Positions 19,531 through 28,500 of a DNA stretch of 29,234 nt are shown here, piece after piece. A program made the translations under genes and the position numbers. The stretch is from Nemertoderma westbladi (lineage: Eukaryota > Xenacoelomorpha > Nemertodermatida > Nemertodermatidae): contig JAUCBJ010006663.1 in the NCBI GenBank assembly GCA_032718475.1, forward strand, positions 1 to 29,234, given 5' to 3'. Every line of letters starts with the position of its first letter. Within the stretch, counting starts at the first letter, position 1. The notes beneath the pieces are model-generated. The model was not told where the DNA came from. It did not search any database and saw nothing but the letters and a program-made list of their open reading frames with translations.

Positions 19531-19968
19531 TTGAGCAAACTCTACATAAATTCCAACCTGGCCTGGTCCCAGGCTATACAAAATTAGTTACCTCGGAGCC
19601 AGCAGCTGCTGCAGAGTGTTGCATAACACAAATCCATTTACTATAACATTGCCTTCTTTTCATTTCTTCGTTACATTATCTCTTTTTGTGTAGTATCACG
19701 ACACTTTATTTCACAACTAATTTATTGCAGATAGATTATATAACATTAAGTAATTAATATAATCAGATGGCTGGATGAGGATGGGGGGGGGGGGGGATAG
19801 GAATAATATAACAATAGGGATGAATACAGTATAATTAAAAACAAACCAAGCCTAGGCCTAGGCCTATACAATATCCACAAGACTTAAGCAGCCCCCCCCC
19901 CCCCACCCCCACCTGAATTATTGCAGGAGTGAAAAGTATCACATTGTCCTAATCTGTAATCCAAATCA
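19531..19968. other. No gene; G- and C-runs
   Basis: Contains a G run near 19784-19796, a (CCTAGG) palindromic run near 19850-19867 and a C run near 19891-19904. No coding sequence recognised. Confidence 0.5.
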
Positions 19969-19977
19969 ACTTGAGAG

Positions 19978-20923
19978 CGGCCCGACGAATCTGTACAAAA
20001 TAGTACAAAAGAGTACAATAAAGTGCAAAAATAGTACAAAAGAGTTCAAAAATAGTACAAAAGAATACAAAAGAGTGAGAAACGCTATACAAAACGTGTA
20101 TACTGGTATACCAGTGTAGTCTACACTACACTACACTTACACTTGTATATAAATATAATTAATTGTAAGCAAATGCAACGGCAGAACGGGACCGAAATAT
20201 GCGCCGCTACAGTGTCAATCACTAGCGCCTTGGTTCTGTGGTCAGTATGAAATGATTGACAGAACTTTGATTCATGTAGATTTTGACTGGCTTACAGAGT
20301 TACAAGTAGAAATAGGCTACAGTTCGTATAATACAATATAACTGTATAATGCAATAAATATATGCAGTGGGTAGATAAAACTCCTATAACTGAGACTCAA
20401 AATTTAGGTCATACTGTCATAGTCTTAAAGTAGCCCATATACTGAAGGATAGACTGTATGCTACATTATGTATGTAGGCTATGTATGTCTGTATGTACGC
20501 CTCTATCTGCAACTTTATTGAGTTCTCCCTCCTGCCCTCTGCAATTTTGCGGGCTTGGGACCGTTTTTTGTGTTTTTTGAGCACAAAAGGCTGCATTAAA
20601 ACTCAAGATTGTATTGTAATAGGGGCCTACTCTCTGACTGCTAGACAGCTAGATCAGCCCCCGCTCAATGCATGGCTCGCCCCACAATTAGACAATGCTT
20701 TGTTATATTTTGCACATCATGTGCGCCCCTCTAAACGATTTGAACTACACTTGGATACACGTTTTGCAAGCGTTTCTCACTCGTTTGTACTCTTTTGTAC
20801 TATTTTTGCACTCTTTTGTACCGGTACTATTTTTGCACTTTATTGTACTCTTTTGTATTCTTTTGTACTATATTGTACTATTTTGTATTTTTTTGTACTT
20901 TTTTATACAAATTCGTCGGACCC
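19978..20923. mobile_element. TIR element with GTACAAAA decamer ends and 9-bp TSD
   Basis: ACTTGAGAG at 19969-19977 is repeated at 20924-20932, directly outside both ends. The left end reads CGGCCCGACGAATCTGTAC; the right end read inward is GGGTCCGACGAATTTGTA. Long inverted arms follow (about 19978-20085 and 20770-20923), built from GTACAAAATA / GTACAAAAGA decamers and both bounded inward by GTGAGAAACGC or its complement. A 9-bp duplication with long TIRs fits Mutator-like elements, but an 8-bp hAT-type duplication is also possible. The 174-codon frame from 20481 translates the inner region and right arm (repeated Leu/Phe/Tyr/Cys) and is not a gene. No transposase. Confidence 0.88.
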
Positions 20924-20932
20924 ACTTGAGAG

Positions 20933-21723
20933 AGGCAAAGAGCAACGTTTATTTATTTATTTTTCAGATACATCGCCAACACTTTCTTCTTTATGCTCAT
21001 ATTAATTAAGTATACCGTAAAAACTCTTTAACCTAGTCAGCCAGTGACTACCTACTGTAAGAAATGTACATACACCAAATGTCAATATGTGCGCCGCCTC
21101 GTCGGATTCCGAGTGGCCCACACCCGCCCAGGTGTGCCCATTGCGGATCTTCCGTAGTAAACCAATTTGGTCAGGTCAAACAAATCCAAACATTCACTGG
21201 AGATCTCCAAATGGGGCGCTATGTGAAGTACCTTGCAGACACGATGATGAATGTAACTTAGTTCTGTAGTTATACTGTTATAGGACAGTAGGATCCAATG
21301 TAACATACTGACATACCGGTACGCGGTTACGTTCGATACGTAATAATTATGTTACATTCGATCCTGATTACGTTCGGTCATGTATCCAATCAGCAGATCG
21401 GTGCAATGGTAGAATGGTTACCGGTAATACCATATTAAATTACATAACATAATGCTGTAATCAGGTAATGGTTGTGGAAATAGATTACCGTAACGAAACG
21501 ATTGTAGATGTAGGCCTATCAGACTATAGTTCTTAGTTAGCAAAATTTATTTTGAAAGCTTGTTCTTCAATTATTTTTCCATTTGATGTCTGTCTGTACT
21601 GTACCGGTACGGTACCTATTTAAGAATGTAAGAAGATGCAGTAATGTAATCTAATCTTCAACATCAAGGATATCGTTTATAAGTAAAAATTGGAACAATA
21701 TTTAATTGTTGTTTGTTTTTGAG
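20933..21723. other. Upstream region of arrestin; no separate gene
   Basis: No coding sequence recognised. It holds one arm of the GACCGAACG repeat (21349-21379) and a CCGGTAC palindrome (about 21601-21615). A TATTTAAG word at 21617-21624 lies about 100 bp before the arrestin ATG and could be a TATA-like box. Alternatively the T-rich run ending TTTTTGAG at 21723 could be a splice acceptor, with a 5' UTR exon further upstream. Confidence 0.35.
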
Positions 21724-21822
21724 ATGTCTGATTTGGATGGACAAAATGGGCCAGTTGGAGGAATTGGTGATGATTCTAAGAAAGGAACACGAGTGTTTAA
21801 GAAAAGTTCACCCAATGGAAAG
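21724..21822 (+). CDS. Beta-arrestin, first coding exon
   Basis: Thirty-three codons from ATG encode an acidic and glycine-rich start (MSDLDGQNGPVGG) followed by KKGTRVFKKSSPNGK, the hallmark N-terminus of beta-arrestins (vertebrate proteins have GTRVFKKASPNGK). Arrestins bind phosphorylated G-protein-coupled receptors at the membrane, block G-protein coupling and link receptors to clathrin endocytosis; the Lys pair after Phe belongs to the phosphate-sensing region. The exon ends AAG before donor GTTAGA at 21823, phase 0. The leader before GTRVF is longer than the three or four residues of vertebrate beta-arrestins, a trait of some invertebrate arrestins or a sign that the start is one of several. 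Continues in the exon at 23248. Confidence 0.9.
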
Positions 21823-23247
21823 GTTAGACCTGTAGCATAGCCTATTTATAGTGCTGACGGCTAAAAAAAATTAAGTGGAAATAGGCGGCTAAATAAAAAT
21901 ATGTAAAGTTCTACCATATATAATGAATATTTATTGGAAATATTGTTGTTGCATCAGACAGTCAGAAAGAGCATCATTTAAAACCCCTAAAACCAAAGAT
22001 ATTAAATGTTTAGAATAAGAATCATTCAAAAAGTGCACCACTCCAATGCCAGTGCCAAAGATCTATGAATATGCTTCTGTGTTTTCGAAGATAATCTTTT
22101 CAAAGTAGTCTGATATTTAATATGTAAATAACAGTGCACCTAATTGTATGCATGCCAAGATTGCCAACTCTATATAGTCAATATCTATCGCAAACAAAAT
22201 AAAAATAATTTTATGTTAGGCAAATTACATTTTCAACTTATTTTTTTTTTAGCTACCAATAAAAATTAGGGGGTAGGGTAAAAAAAATATGTGGCAAATA
22301 CATCAGTCAGTCAGTACACAGTACAACAGTACAATACTTTATCTAGTTTTGAAGGTGTCTTCACCAACTAAATCGGTCATTGCGGTTCTAATGAGCATAA
22401 TATCAATGTAGTAGGAATACTAGAAGTTGATCATCACAAAAATGGGGAATATGACTAACTTGCTCCAAAGGCGGGAACTAATCAATCATGTGCCTGTGGG
22501 AATATTTCCTGTCATCCCCAAATCAAAATTTTGGTATCTATCCAAGTGCAAACTGAGTTGAAAATCAGAACAAAGTTTTTTTGCGCGGTTGCCTTAGTGA
22601 CGTCCCCAGAGCAGTATCACTATCGACACCGAGTCCGCAGAGAATAGACAGTAAACTATTTACGAGCTTTATAAAAATATTTTTATCTATAGGCCTATAG
22701 GCCTAATTAGTAAAAAATATACGGCTATTCCGTTTACATATCAATGTCGTATCCTTTCGTAATTTCAAGGTTATACATTTTTTTCGCCAACCCTAGCAAA
22801 TAATATATATTTCGAAAGCCCTTGGCGTGCTGATTTCAAATTTCATAGTGGTTCATTTTTTCTACTAGTAAAAACGTTATGGACGAAAAACATATGTCTC
22901 GTCGGTAACGCTTTGTCTCATCTAAATTTCCTTGTTTAAACATGCGTTATGTTTTGGACATGTCTCATCTGTAACGAAAGTGTAACGACAGTTTATTTGC
23001 GTTACATCTTTCTGTGCATGCTTTACAAGTGAGGCAGCGATACAATGCGTTACATACCGTTACATGCAGGATATGGCTCATGGAATGGCGAAATTACGTC
23101 TGATACAATTTTGGCCACTTTTTCGTAATTAACCCTATATTGTATTGTATTATATATATATATATAATATGTATTGCATGTATGTGTATATTACGTTACC
23201 GAAGTTGTATTTGTTTTAGTTACCGGTATATTGTAAATGCATTACAG
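21823..23247 (+). other. Arrestin intron (1,425 bp)
   Basis: Bounded by GT at 21823 and AG at 23246-23247 (TGCATTACAG before the next exon). No other gene recognised. The 22880-23070 part is rich in GTTACG/CGTTAC words, and a short (TA)n tract lies near 23150-23170. Confidence 0.8.
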
Positions 23248-23308
23248 ATAACAACTTACATTGGACGAAGAGACTTTCTAGACCATTTAGATCACGTAGA
23301 TCCAATAG
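23248..23308 (+). CDS. Beta-arrestin, second coding exon (61 bp)
   Basis: The 61-bp exon lies between acceptor CATTACAG and donor GTTAGT. It encodes ITTYIGRRDFLDHLDHVDPI plus the first base of the next codon, matching the arrestin strand and turn that in vertebrate beta-arrestins read YLGKRDFVDHIDLVDPV. This is the start of the arrestin N-domain beta-sandwich, and Arg-Asp-Phe is near-invariant. It joins the first exon in phase 0 and ends in phase 1, as I recall for vertebrate arrestin genes. The next exon should begin with two bases completing a Gly or Asp codon and encode a GVVLVDPEY-like stretch; no such sequence was found before 29234. Confidence 0.92.
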
Positions 23309-23349
23309 GTTAGTGGTTTGTTATGTTATTTATAATTATAATTACATCC

Positions 23350-23636
23350 CGGTATCCAAGGTTACGATATGCCATCTATCGGACGTGTTTCATTAGTCTC
23401 CCTTAGCTTGACAGTTGAAGGGAACCGCATCCGCTTTGCAGGACATTGCTTTCGCCGTGAGGACCAGCCAGTGCATAATCTTGTACTTTGGCAGCCTCAT
23501 GGAGTGAATAAGCATGGTGGACAGCCCTTGACTTTCTTGAGACGCATCTTAAAGGACACTGACATTGAAGATGCGGATGATCTAGCAAATGTCATGGGTG
23601 ATAGGGAGTTGTGGCGGTGCATTTTTTTTTCAACCG
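23350..23636 (+). pseudogene. LINE C-terminal fragment
   Basis: The plus strand encodes LTVEGNRIRFAGHCFRREDQ, LVLWQPHGVNKHGGQPLTF and a DTDIEDADDLANVMGDRELW tail. This is the same kind of C-terminal segment as in the minus-strand LINE at 650-1990 (RERRLRFSWHCWRSKDE, LLFWQPAQGKRTRGRP), though from a different family member. It is 5'-truncated at about 23350 and broken on its 3' side by the element at 23640. Confidence 0.82.
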
Positions 23637-23639
23637 TTA

Positions 23640-24189
23640 GGGGGCGTCCATAAAGTATGTCACGCACTAGGGGGGGGGGGGGGGGGGGTCGAGCTTGCGT
23701 GACATTTTGTGACGGGGGGGGGGGGGGGGTTGACTTTTGTGACGGTCACGGCGATGTTCTACGGTATGCTTTAATGTTAGCTTGACTTTGACTAACACAT
23801 TTGTAGATGAGTGGGAAACTTTAAGGAAAAAAACAATAAACTCAATAACATTGAATTTAATCCCTAACATTAACAGGGCACCCCTGTCTAGTCTGCCTTG
23901 TACATGTACAGTACTGTAGTTTGAAGCTGCTAAAGTATGTAGTTTAAGGCTTTTAGTAAGAACTACTTCAGTCAAAATGTTTCACTTTCTATTGTGCTTT
24001 CTAGCTGTTATTAAATTATTGAAATAAAATATTTTTCGTCTGGGGGGGGGGGGGGGGGGGTATAAATTTACGAAAATTTTTTATTTTTGTGACAGAGGTG
24101 GGGTCGAGCTTACGTGACACTTCGTGACAGAGGGGGGGGGGGGGTCTAAAAACTGGAAAATTTGCGTGACATACTTTATGAACGCCCCC
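23640..24189. mobile_element. MITE with GGGGGCGTCC ends and TTA duplication
   Basis: The left end is GGGGGCGTCCATAAAGTATG followed by TCACGCA. The right end, read inward from 24189, is GGGGGCGTTCATAAAGTATG followed by TCACGCAAA. TTA flanks both ends (23637-23639, 24190-24192). A 3-bp TTA target and G-rich tips fit PIF/Harbinger-like MITEs. The interior has three or four very long G runs and repeated GTGACATT/GTGACACTT words, plus an A/T-rich centre. It is non-coding and inserted into the tail of the LINE fragment. Confidence 0.85.
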
Positions 24190-24192
24190 TTA

Positions 24193-24729
24193 TACCAATC
24201 AGGCCAATATATAATGGAATGGGCATATCCGAACTAATCCGTGAGTTTTATCAGCGTTGTTGTTTTTTCTCTTCAGCAAAGTTAATTTTCAATTTGCTTT
24301 CTTACTATTGATTGAGTGGTAATTAACAAACACAAAGACGCTTAATAAAACACGAATCTACGATATGTTAATTATTATATATATGTGCTATAACAGTGTA
24401 GTCCGGCAGCTTAGCACATGGAATACTAGCACCTCAATAAATTAATTTATTAAAAAATACCGCAGGCCCAGTCAATATTGTCGACTAATAAGTTCAGTGT
24501 ACGTATCTTTTTCTTTTATCACTCAACCTTCAATGTTTCAACTGTATTGGCCTAACTCATTAAGAAATATTATATTTACCTAAAAATTCATGATGTGGTA
24601 AATTTTGTACGGAACCTTTTTTTTTCCTCAAGCTCAAATATGATAGCCAAATACGTTTAACTATGATGATGACGTATATAATATATAAAATATATGATAG
24701 GCATACTTATAATCCCTTATATATTATAT
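24193..24729. other. No gene recognised
   Basis: A/T-rich intron sequence without recognisable repeats apart from short TA runs near 24675-24700. Confidence 0.4.
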
Positions 24730-25738
24730 CAGGCCTCCCAGAGTTTTTTCCTTTTTTCCTTTTTTGTCCTTTATTTTAGAACTTTTCCTTTTTTTTTTGG
24801 AACGTTTCCTTTTTTCCTTTTTTCGTTTTTTCTTTGTCCATTTTCACACATTGTTTTCCTTTTTTTTTTGGTTCAGAAGATCAACTTCAGCTTGCTGTTG
24901 ATATTGACAAGGTTATAACAGAGATTGACGGGCATAATGCCGATTTTTATTTTGAGTATATATGTCTATTTTGACAAAAATCACAAGCTACTAAGCTACC
25001 ATAAAAATGTAGCAGTGGAGGGAACTTTAATAGATTTATTTTCTGAGGGGGGGGATATATTATGATTGACACAAAACCCGCCTTGGTGAATTAACATTGT
25101 TGATTTTCAATTTAGGGAAAGCAACAGGTTGCAGTGGCAGTCTATTCTAACCAAAACAATAAAAGAAAGCCTATAACAAGGGTTAATTTCATTTTTGCTC
25201 GTAATCAGCTGTTATTTGCATCCGTTTTCCCCTGGAGATGGTTGAATTTTGATTGCGTCTAAAAGCATTTTTGTTATTTATATAAATGTAGCCACGACCG
25301 GAAATCCGTACCAAAGTTTTTATATAACTTTCAAACTAAAGTTCTATTTCAAGCGTTTGATAAACCGAGCCCGAGCTCACCATCTCTGATAACTAGGCAA
25401 AAAAGGTGAACATTTCGTAATTGTTTTTAAACGTTCTTATTTCATTGATATGTTGATTTATAATAATTATATTGCCATTGCCGTGGCCGTGGTCGTTCTC
25501 TTTCTGTGTTTCTACTTTTTAACTTACTTTGATCTCTTCTTGTCATTTAATACAGTGACGTTTCTTAATAGGCCTATATAAGGTTAATGAAATATAATGT
25601 TTACTATCCTTTTTTTAAAGATAATATCAATTCAGTTTTTCCCTTTTTTGAACCGTCATCCTGATCCTTTTCTTTTTTTGAAAATATAAATTCCATTTTT
25701 TCCTTTTTTTCATCTGATTTTTTTGGCTGGGAGGGCTG
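24730..25738. mobile_element. Candidate TIR element with CAG(G/C)CCTCCCAG ends and pyrimidine-rich flanks
   Basis: The left tip is CAGGCCTCCCAG; the right tip read inward is CAGCCCTCCCAG. TTATAT lies directly outside both ends (24724-24729, 25739-25744), a possible 6-bp duplication, but the area is A/T-rich so chance is not excluded. Within about 150 bp of each end the plus strand is a TTTTTTCC-rich pyrimidine tract, in the same rather than inverted direction. CAG tips suggest a hAT relation. The interior contains a copy of the GTTTTGGTT dispersed repeat (25040-25285). No transposase; the 74-codon frame at 24694 is only a Phe-rich translation of the pyrimidine tract. Confidence 0.6.
25040..25285 (-). 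repeat. Dispersed repeat copy (GTTTTGGTT family), inverted
   Basis: The reverse complement aligns well with 28205-28385: GACGCAAT, CTCCAGGGGAAA, AATAACAGCTGATTAC, TTTATTGTTTTGGTTAGAAT, GCCACTG and CTTTCCCTAAATTGA occur in the same order. A third, more diverged copy is at about 9183-9275. Confidence 0.8.
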
Positions 25739-25744
25739 TTATAT

Positions 25745-26259
25745 TTATTTTAAGATATAAGATAATTAAAGATGAGATATAACAAGATATAATGTAAGAT
25801 ATATATATATATATGACTTACTATTCCCACCCGTGACACTTACCTATGGGACTTTAAAGATACCCCGTTACAACCTAGTATCCTTTGGTGCTCGCTCTTT
25901 CTCTTAATCAGCACCTGTCGTTTTTAGTAGCTTACCACTATCCCTCAGAACCGCAACCAATCTCATACCTTCGGGCGTGGTCTAAAAACTTAACTATTTA
26001 ACAGGGACTTTCAGTAACACTCAGCTATATTCTCCCTCTCATAATGCCTTACAACCTGTACTACATAATAATAATAATAATAAAACTGCTCATTACTATT
26101 ATTGTTGCACGCACAATTTTCGTATGCAACCCAACAAAAACCGTATTAAACGGTTAACTTTACGTACAAATAAATAATAAATGTTCCATTGTTTCTACCA
26201 TAATGATTACATTGCATTCCATTGTAACGTTACAAAGTGGTACTTTGCTGCATTGCGAG
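25745..26259. other. No gene; simple repeats
   Basis: (TA)n near 25798-25814 and (ATA)n near 26066-26083 in otherwise unassigned intron sequence. Confidence 0.5.
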
Positions 26260-26970
26260 CAGGGGCGTACTGGGAAGAAAAACCGGGCCGGGAAAACTAC
26301 TGTACACCAGGCCAGCCCAGGTGTCAACAGGATTATGAAATTGTGCTGACCCAGTGCAGTGCTCTTCATGGTATTGCAGTGCATTTCGTACTTGTGAAGT
26401 GCACATTGCAACCGGTGAGTTAGTGCACTTCATACCGCTGCAGTGCCCTACTCGTACTGGTGCAGTGCACTTTAAATCAAGAGCAGTGCAAATAATGCTG
26501 GTGCAGTGCGCAATGCACGGGTGCATTAGAGCGCTTCGCACCGGTGAGTGAACTTCTTACTGGTGCAGTGCACATTGCACCGGTGAGTTAGTGCACTTCA
26601 TACCGCTGCAGTGCACTTCGTACTGGTGCAGTGCACTTTAAATCAAGAGCAGTGCAAGTAATGCTGGTGCAGTGCGCAATGCACGGGTGCATTAGTGCAC
26701 TTCGTACCGGTGTGGTTCACTTTGAACCAGTGTAGTGCACTTCATACCGGTGGGATGTAGTGCACATTGCATCGGTCAATTAGTGCACTTCTCATGGCAT
26801 TGCTCTTCTTACCGGTGCAGTGCACGTTACTGTTGCAGTGCAATTTCTAAAGGTGCAGTGCACTCAATACATTGTGCAGTGCATATTGCAGTATTGCACC
26901 GTTAAATTAGTGCACTTCGTACCGGTGCGGTGCACTTCGTACTCACTGGTGCAGTTCAAATTGTGTGCCG
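26260..26970. repeat. TGCA-rich satellite after a hAT-like tip
   Basis: The segment opens with CAGGGGCGTACTGGGA (26260-26275), like one end of a hAT element, but no matching opposite end is visible. From about 26345 onward it is a dense array of about 20-bp units such as GTGCAGTGCACTTCGTACCG, with palindromic AGTGCACT and ACCGGT cores. Two consecutive blocks (about 26417 and 26585 onward) are near-identical over roughly 150 bp and offset by 168 bp, showing block duplication. The open frames on both strands are by-products of the repeats. Confidence 0.85.
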
Positions 26971-27409
26971 GTACGTCAAGACGGTTTACTCAGGGTATAT
27001 AATACTTTTTCCGTGCTCAGTGCTCAGTGCATGTAGGTTAGCTAACAGACTGGTAGCTACGATAAAATAAAATACATGTCACAAATATATTCTTTATACG
27101 GTCATTATTATCATGAGTGGATTTTAGAGAATTACATTTTTTGTATAATTATCATTCTGCTCAATATAGATAGACATCCTATTGAATTCAGTTGACTGAT
27201 ATGAGTTTTGTGTTTGGGCGGTGTTTGGTTATATATATTATATTGTATTTGATTTCCTGCTCAATGTCATACAGCGTATATTGTATACTGACAGAGGCAG
27301 GCGTGTCTCATGTATGAGTTGCAAGGGAAGTTGTGTGTCTCATTCATCTACACTTCAACAGCAGCACTCCATCAACTAATTACGTGTTATAATTCATTGT
27401 GGAGTTCCA
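26971..27409. other. No gene recognised
   Basis: Unassigned A/T-rich intron sequence with no coding frame of note. Confidence 0.4.
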
Positions 27410-27417
27410 GATATTTG

Positions 27418-27639
27418 CGCCCATGTGAAGAATACCAGGATTTCACTTTTCGGTCGACTTTTTATTGGAATTTTATATATGAAGATTTTTTATTTTTTTT
27501 AATTTATCTTTATTAAGTGTTTTATAGCGCTTATCTGTCTTATAACCTGTGGTTTTGGTGAAAACCTGGTATTCTTCACATGGGGGTAACTGCAAAGTGA
27601 AATATAACGGCAGAAAGTCTGGTATTCTTCACATGGGCC
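27418..27639. mobile_element. 222-bp MITE with 8-bp TSD (hAT-like)
   Basis: GATATTTG at 27410-27417 is repeated at 27640-27647, directly outside both ends. The left end is CGCCCATGTGAAGAATACCA; the right end read inward is GGCCCATGTGAAGAATACCA. A third copy of CCATGTGAAGAATACCAGG lies just inside the right end (about 27563-27586, minus sense). An 8-bp duplication suggests hAT mobilisation. Non-coding; a long G run sits just beyond the right flank (27656-27676). Confidence 0.87.
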
Positions 27640-27847
27640 GATATTTGGAGGGGGGTGGGGGGGGGGGGGGGGGGGTACGTTTCTGAGATTTGTGTATAGT
27701 GCCGGTGTATAGGATGGGATTGTTTTTTTTATTAAGGTACATAACTTTTGAGTTTAGTAATTGGGGTGTAGTAGTTCCCCTGAGTTTTTCTATATATTGT
27801 TTGCTCGTTAAAAAAAATTAAGAAATGACTAGCAATTGTTGATTCTA

Positions 27848-28500
27848 TTTACAAAAAATTTAGTTTTGGTGTAATTATTGATTACTATTATAGCACGCTA
27901 ATGTACAGCAGCCTGACTCAAATGGGTATTAGAGCACCAAGCAACCAAATGTAAGTCAAAGGTTGCAGTTATATAATATAGAGACAGGCTAGAGAGTGAG
28001 AGTGAAAAGTTAATAACTGGTTATCGAACAGTTAATTAATTAATTAGCCTATCAAAGGTGGTCTGAGTTTATTATATCCCAAAGTTAGGTGAGGCGAGTC
28101 ATTTGGACAACTTAAATAACCGACTTACGTAATTCTCTGAGTTGGTTGTTTGTGTTTGGCAGCTAGGTACGTACACTAGCTTGTCCAGATATAGGGAGGG
28201 GGGGGGGCTTTCGACGCAATAAAAATTCACCCCTCTCCAGGGGAAATTCAGGCGCGAATAACAGCTGATTACACTCAAAAATTCAACTGTATCCTGTTCT
28301 ATTGTGACTTTAGTTTATTGTTTTGGTTAGAATAACGTGCCACTGTAACCTGCTCCTTTCCCTAAATTGAGAATTTAACATTGAGGCGGGATATTAATTC
28401 GCCGAGATGGATTTGCGTCCAGTTCCCACCACCCCCTCTCTCAGCTTGCCACATTAGAAATAAAATAATTATACCAAAACTAAATTTTTTATTTGTAAAT
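27848..28500. repeat. Inverted repeat pair, about 33 bp arms
   Basis: ATTTACAAAAAATTTAGTTT then TGGTGTAATTATT at 27848-27880 is matched in reverse complement at about 28463-28498, with one substitution and a small indel. The 580 bp between holds no gene but includes the dispersed repeat copy at 28205-28385. No target duplication found. Confidence 0.55.
28205..28385 (+). repeat. Dispersed repeat copy (GTTTTGGTT family)
   Basis: A copy of the repeat also seen at 25040-25285 (inverted), preceded by a G run (28197-28208) and followed by a GGCGGG word that also occurs, inverted, in the other copy. Confidence 0.8.

Larger units (their letters stand above)
17292..21379. repeat. Inverted repeat pair (GACCGAACGTAATC...AATGTAACAT) bounding about 4.1 kb
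   Basis: The left arm 17292-17330 reads GACCGAACGTAATC, an 8-bp insert AGCTGATC, then AGGATCGAATGTAACAT. The right arm 21349-21379 is the exact reverse complement without the 8-bp insert. The related word ATGTTACATTCG also occurs at 17468 and 18046, and inverted at 18075. The pair could be the ends of a composite element or two opposite copies of a small repeat. No matching target duplication was found. Confidence 0.55.

Noticed and set aside
20481-21005. 174-codon frame rich in Leu, Phe, Tyr and Cys, looking like a membrane protein
   Set aside because: Its distinctive part is the reverse strand of GTACAAAA decamers in a TIR; it runs past the element boundary.
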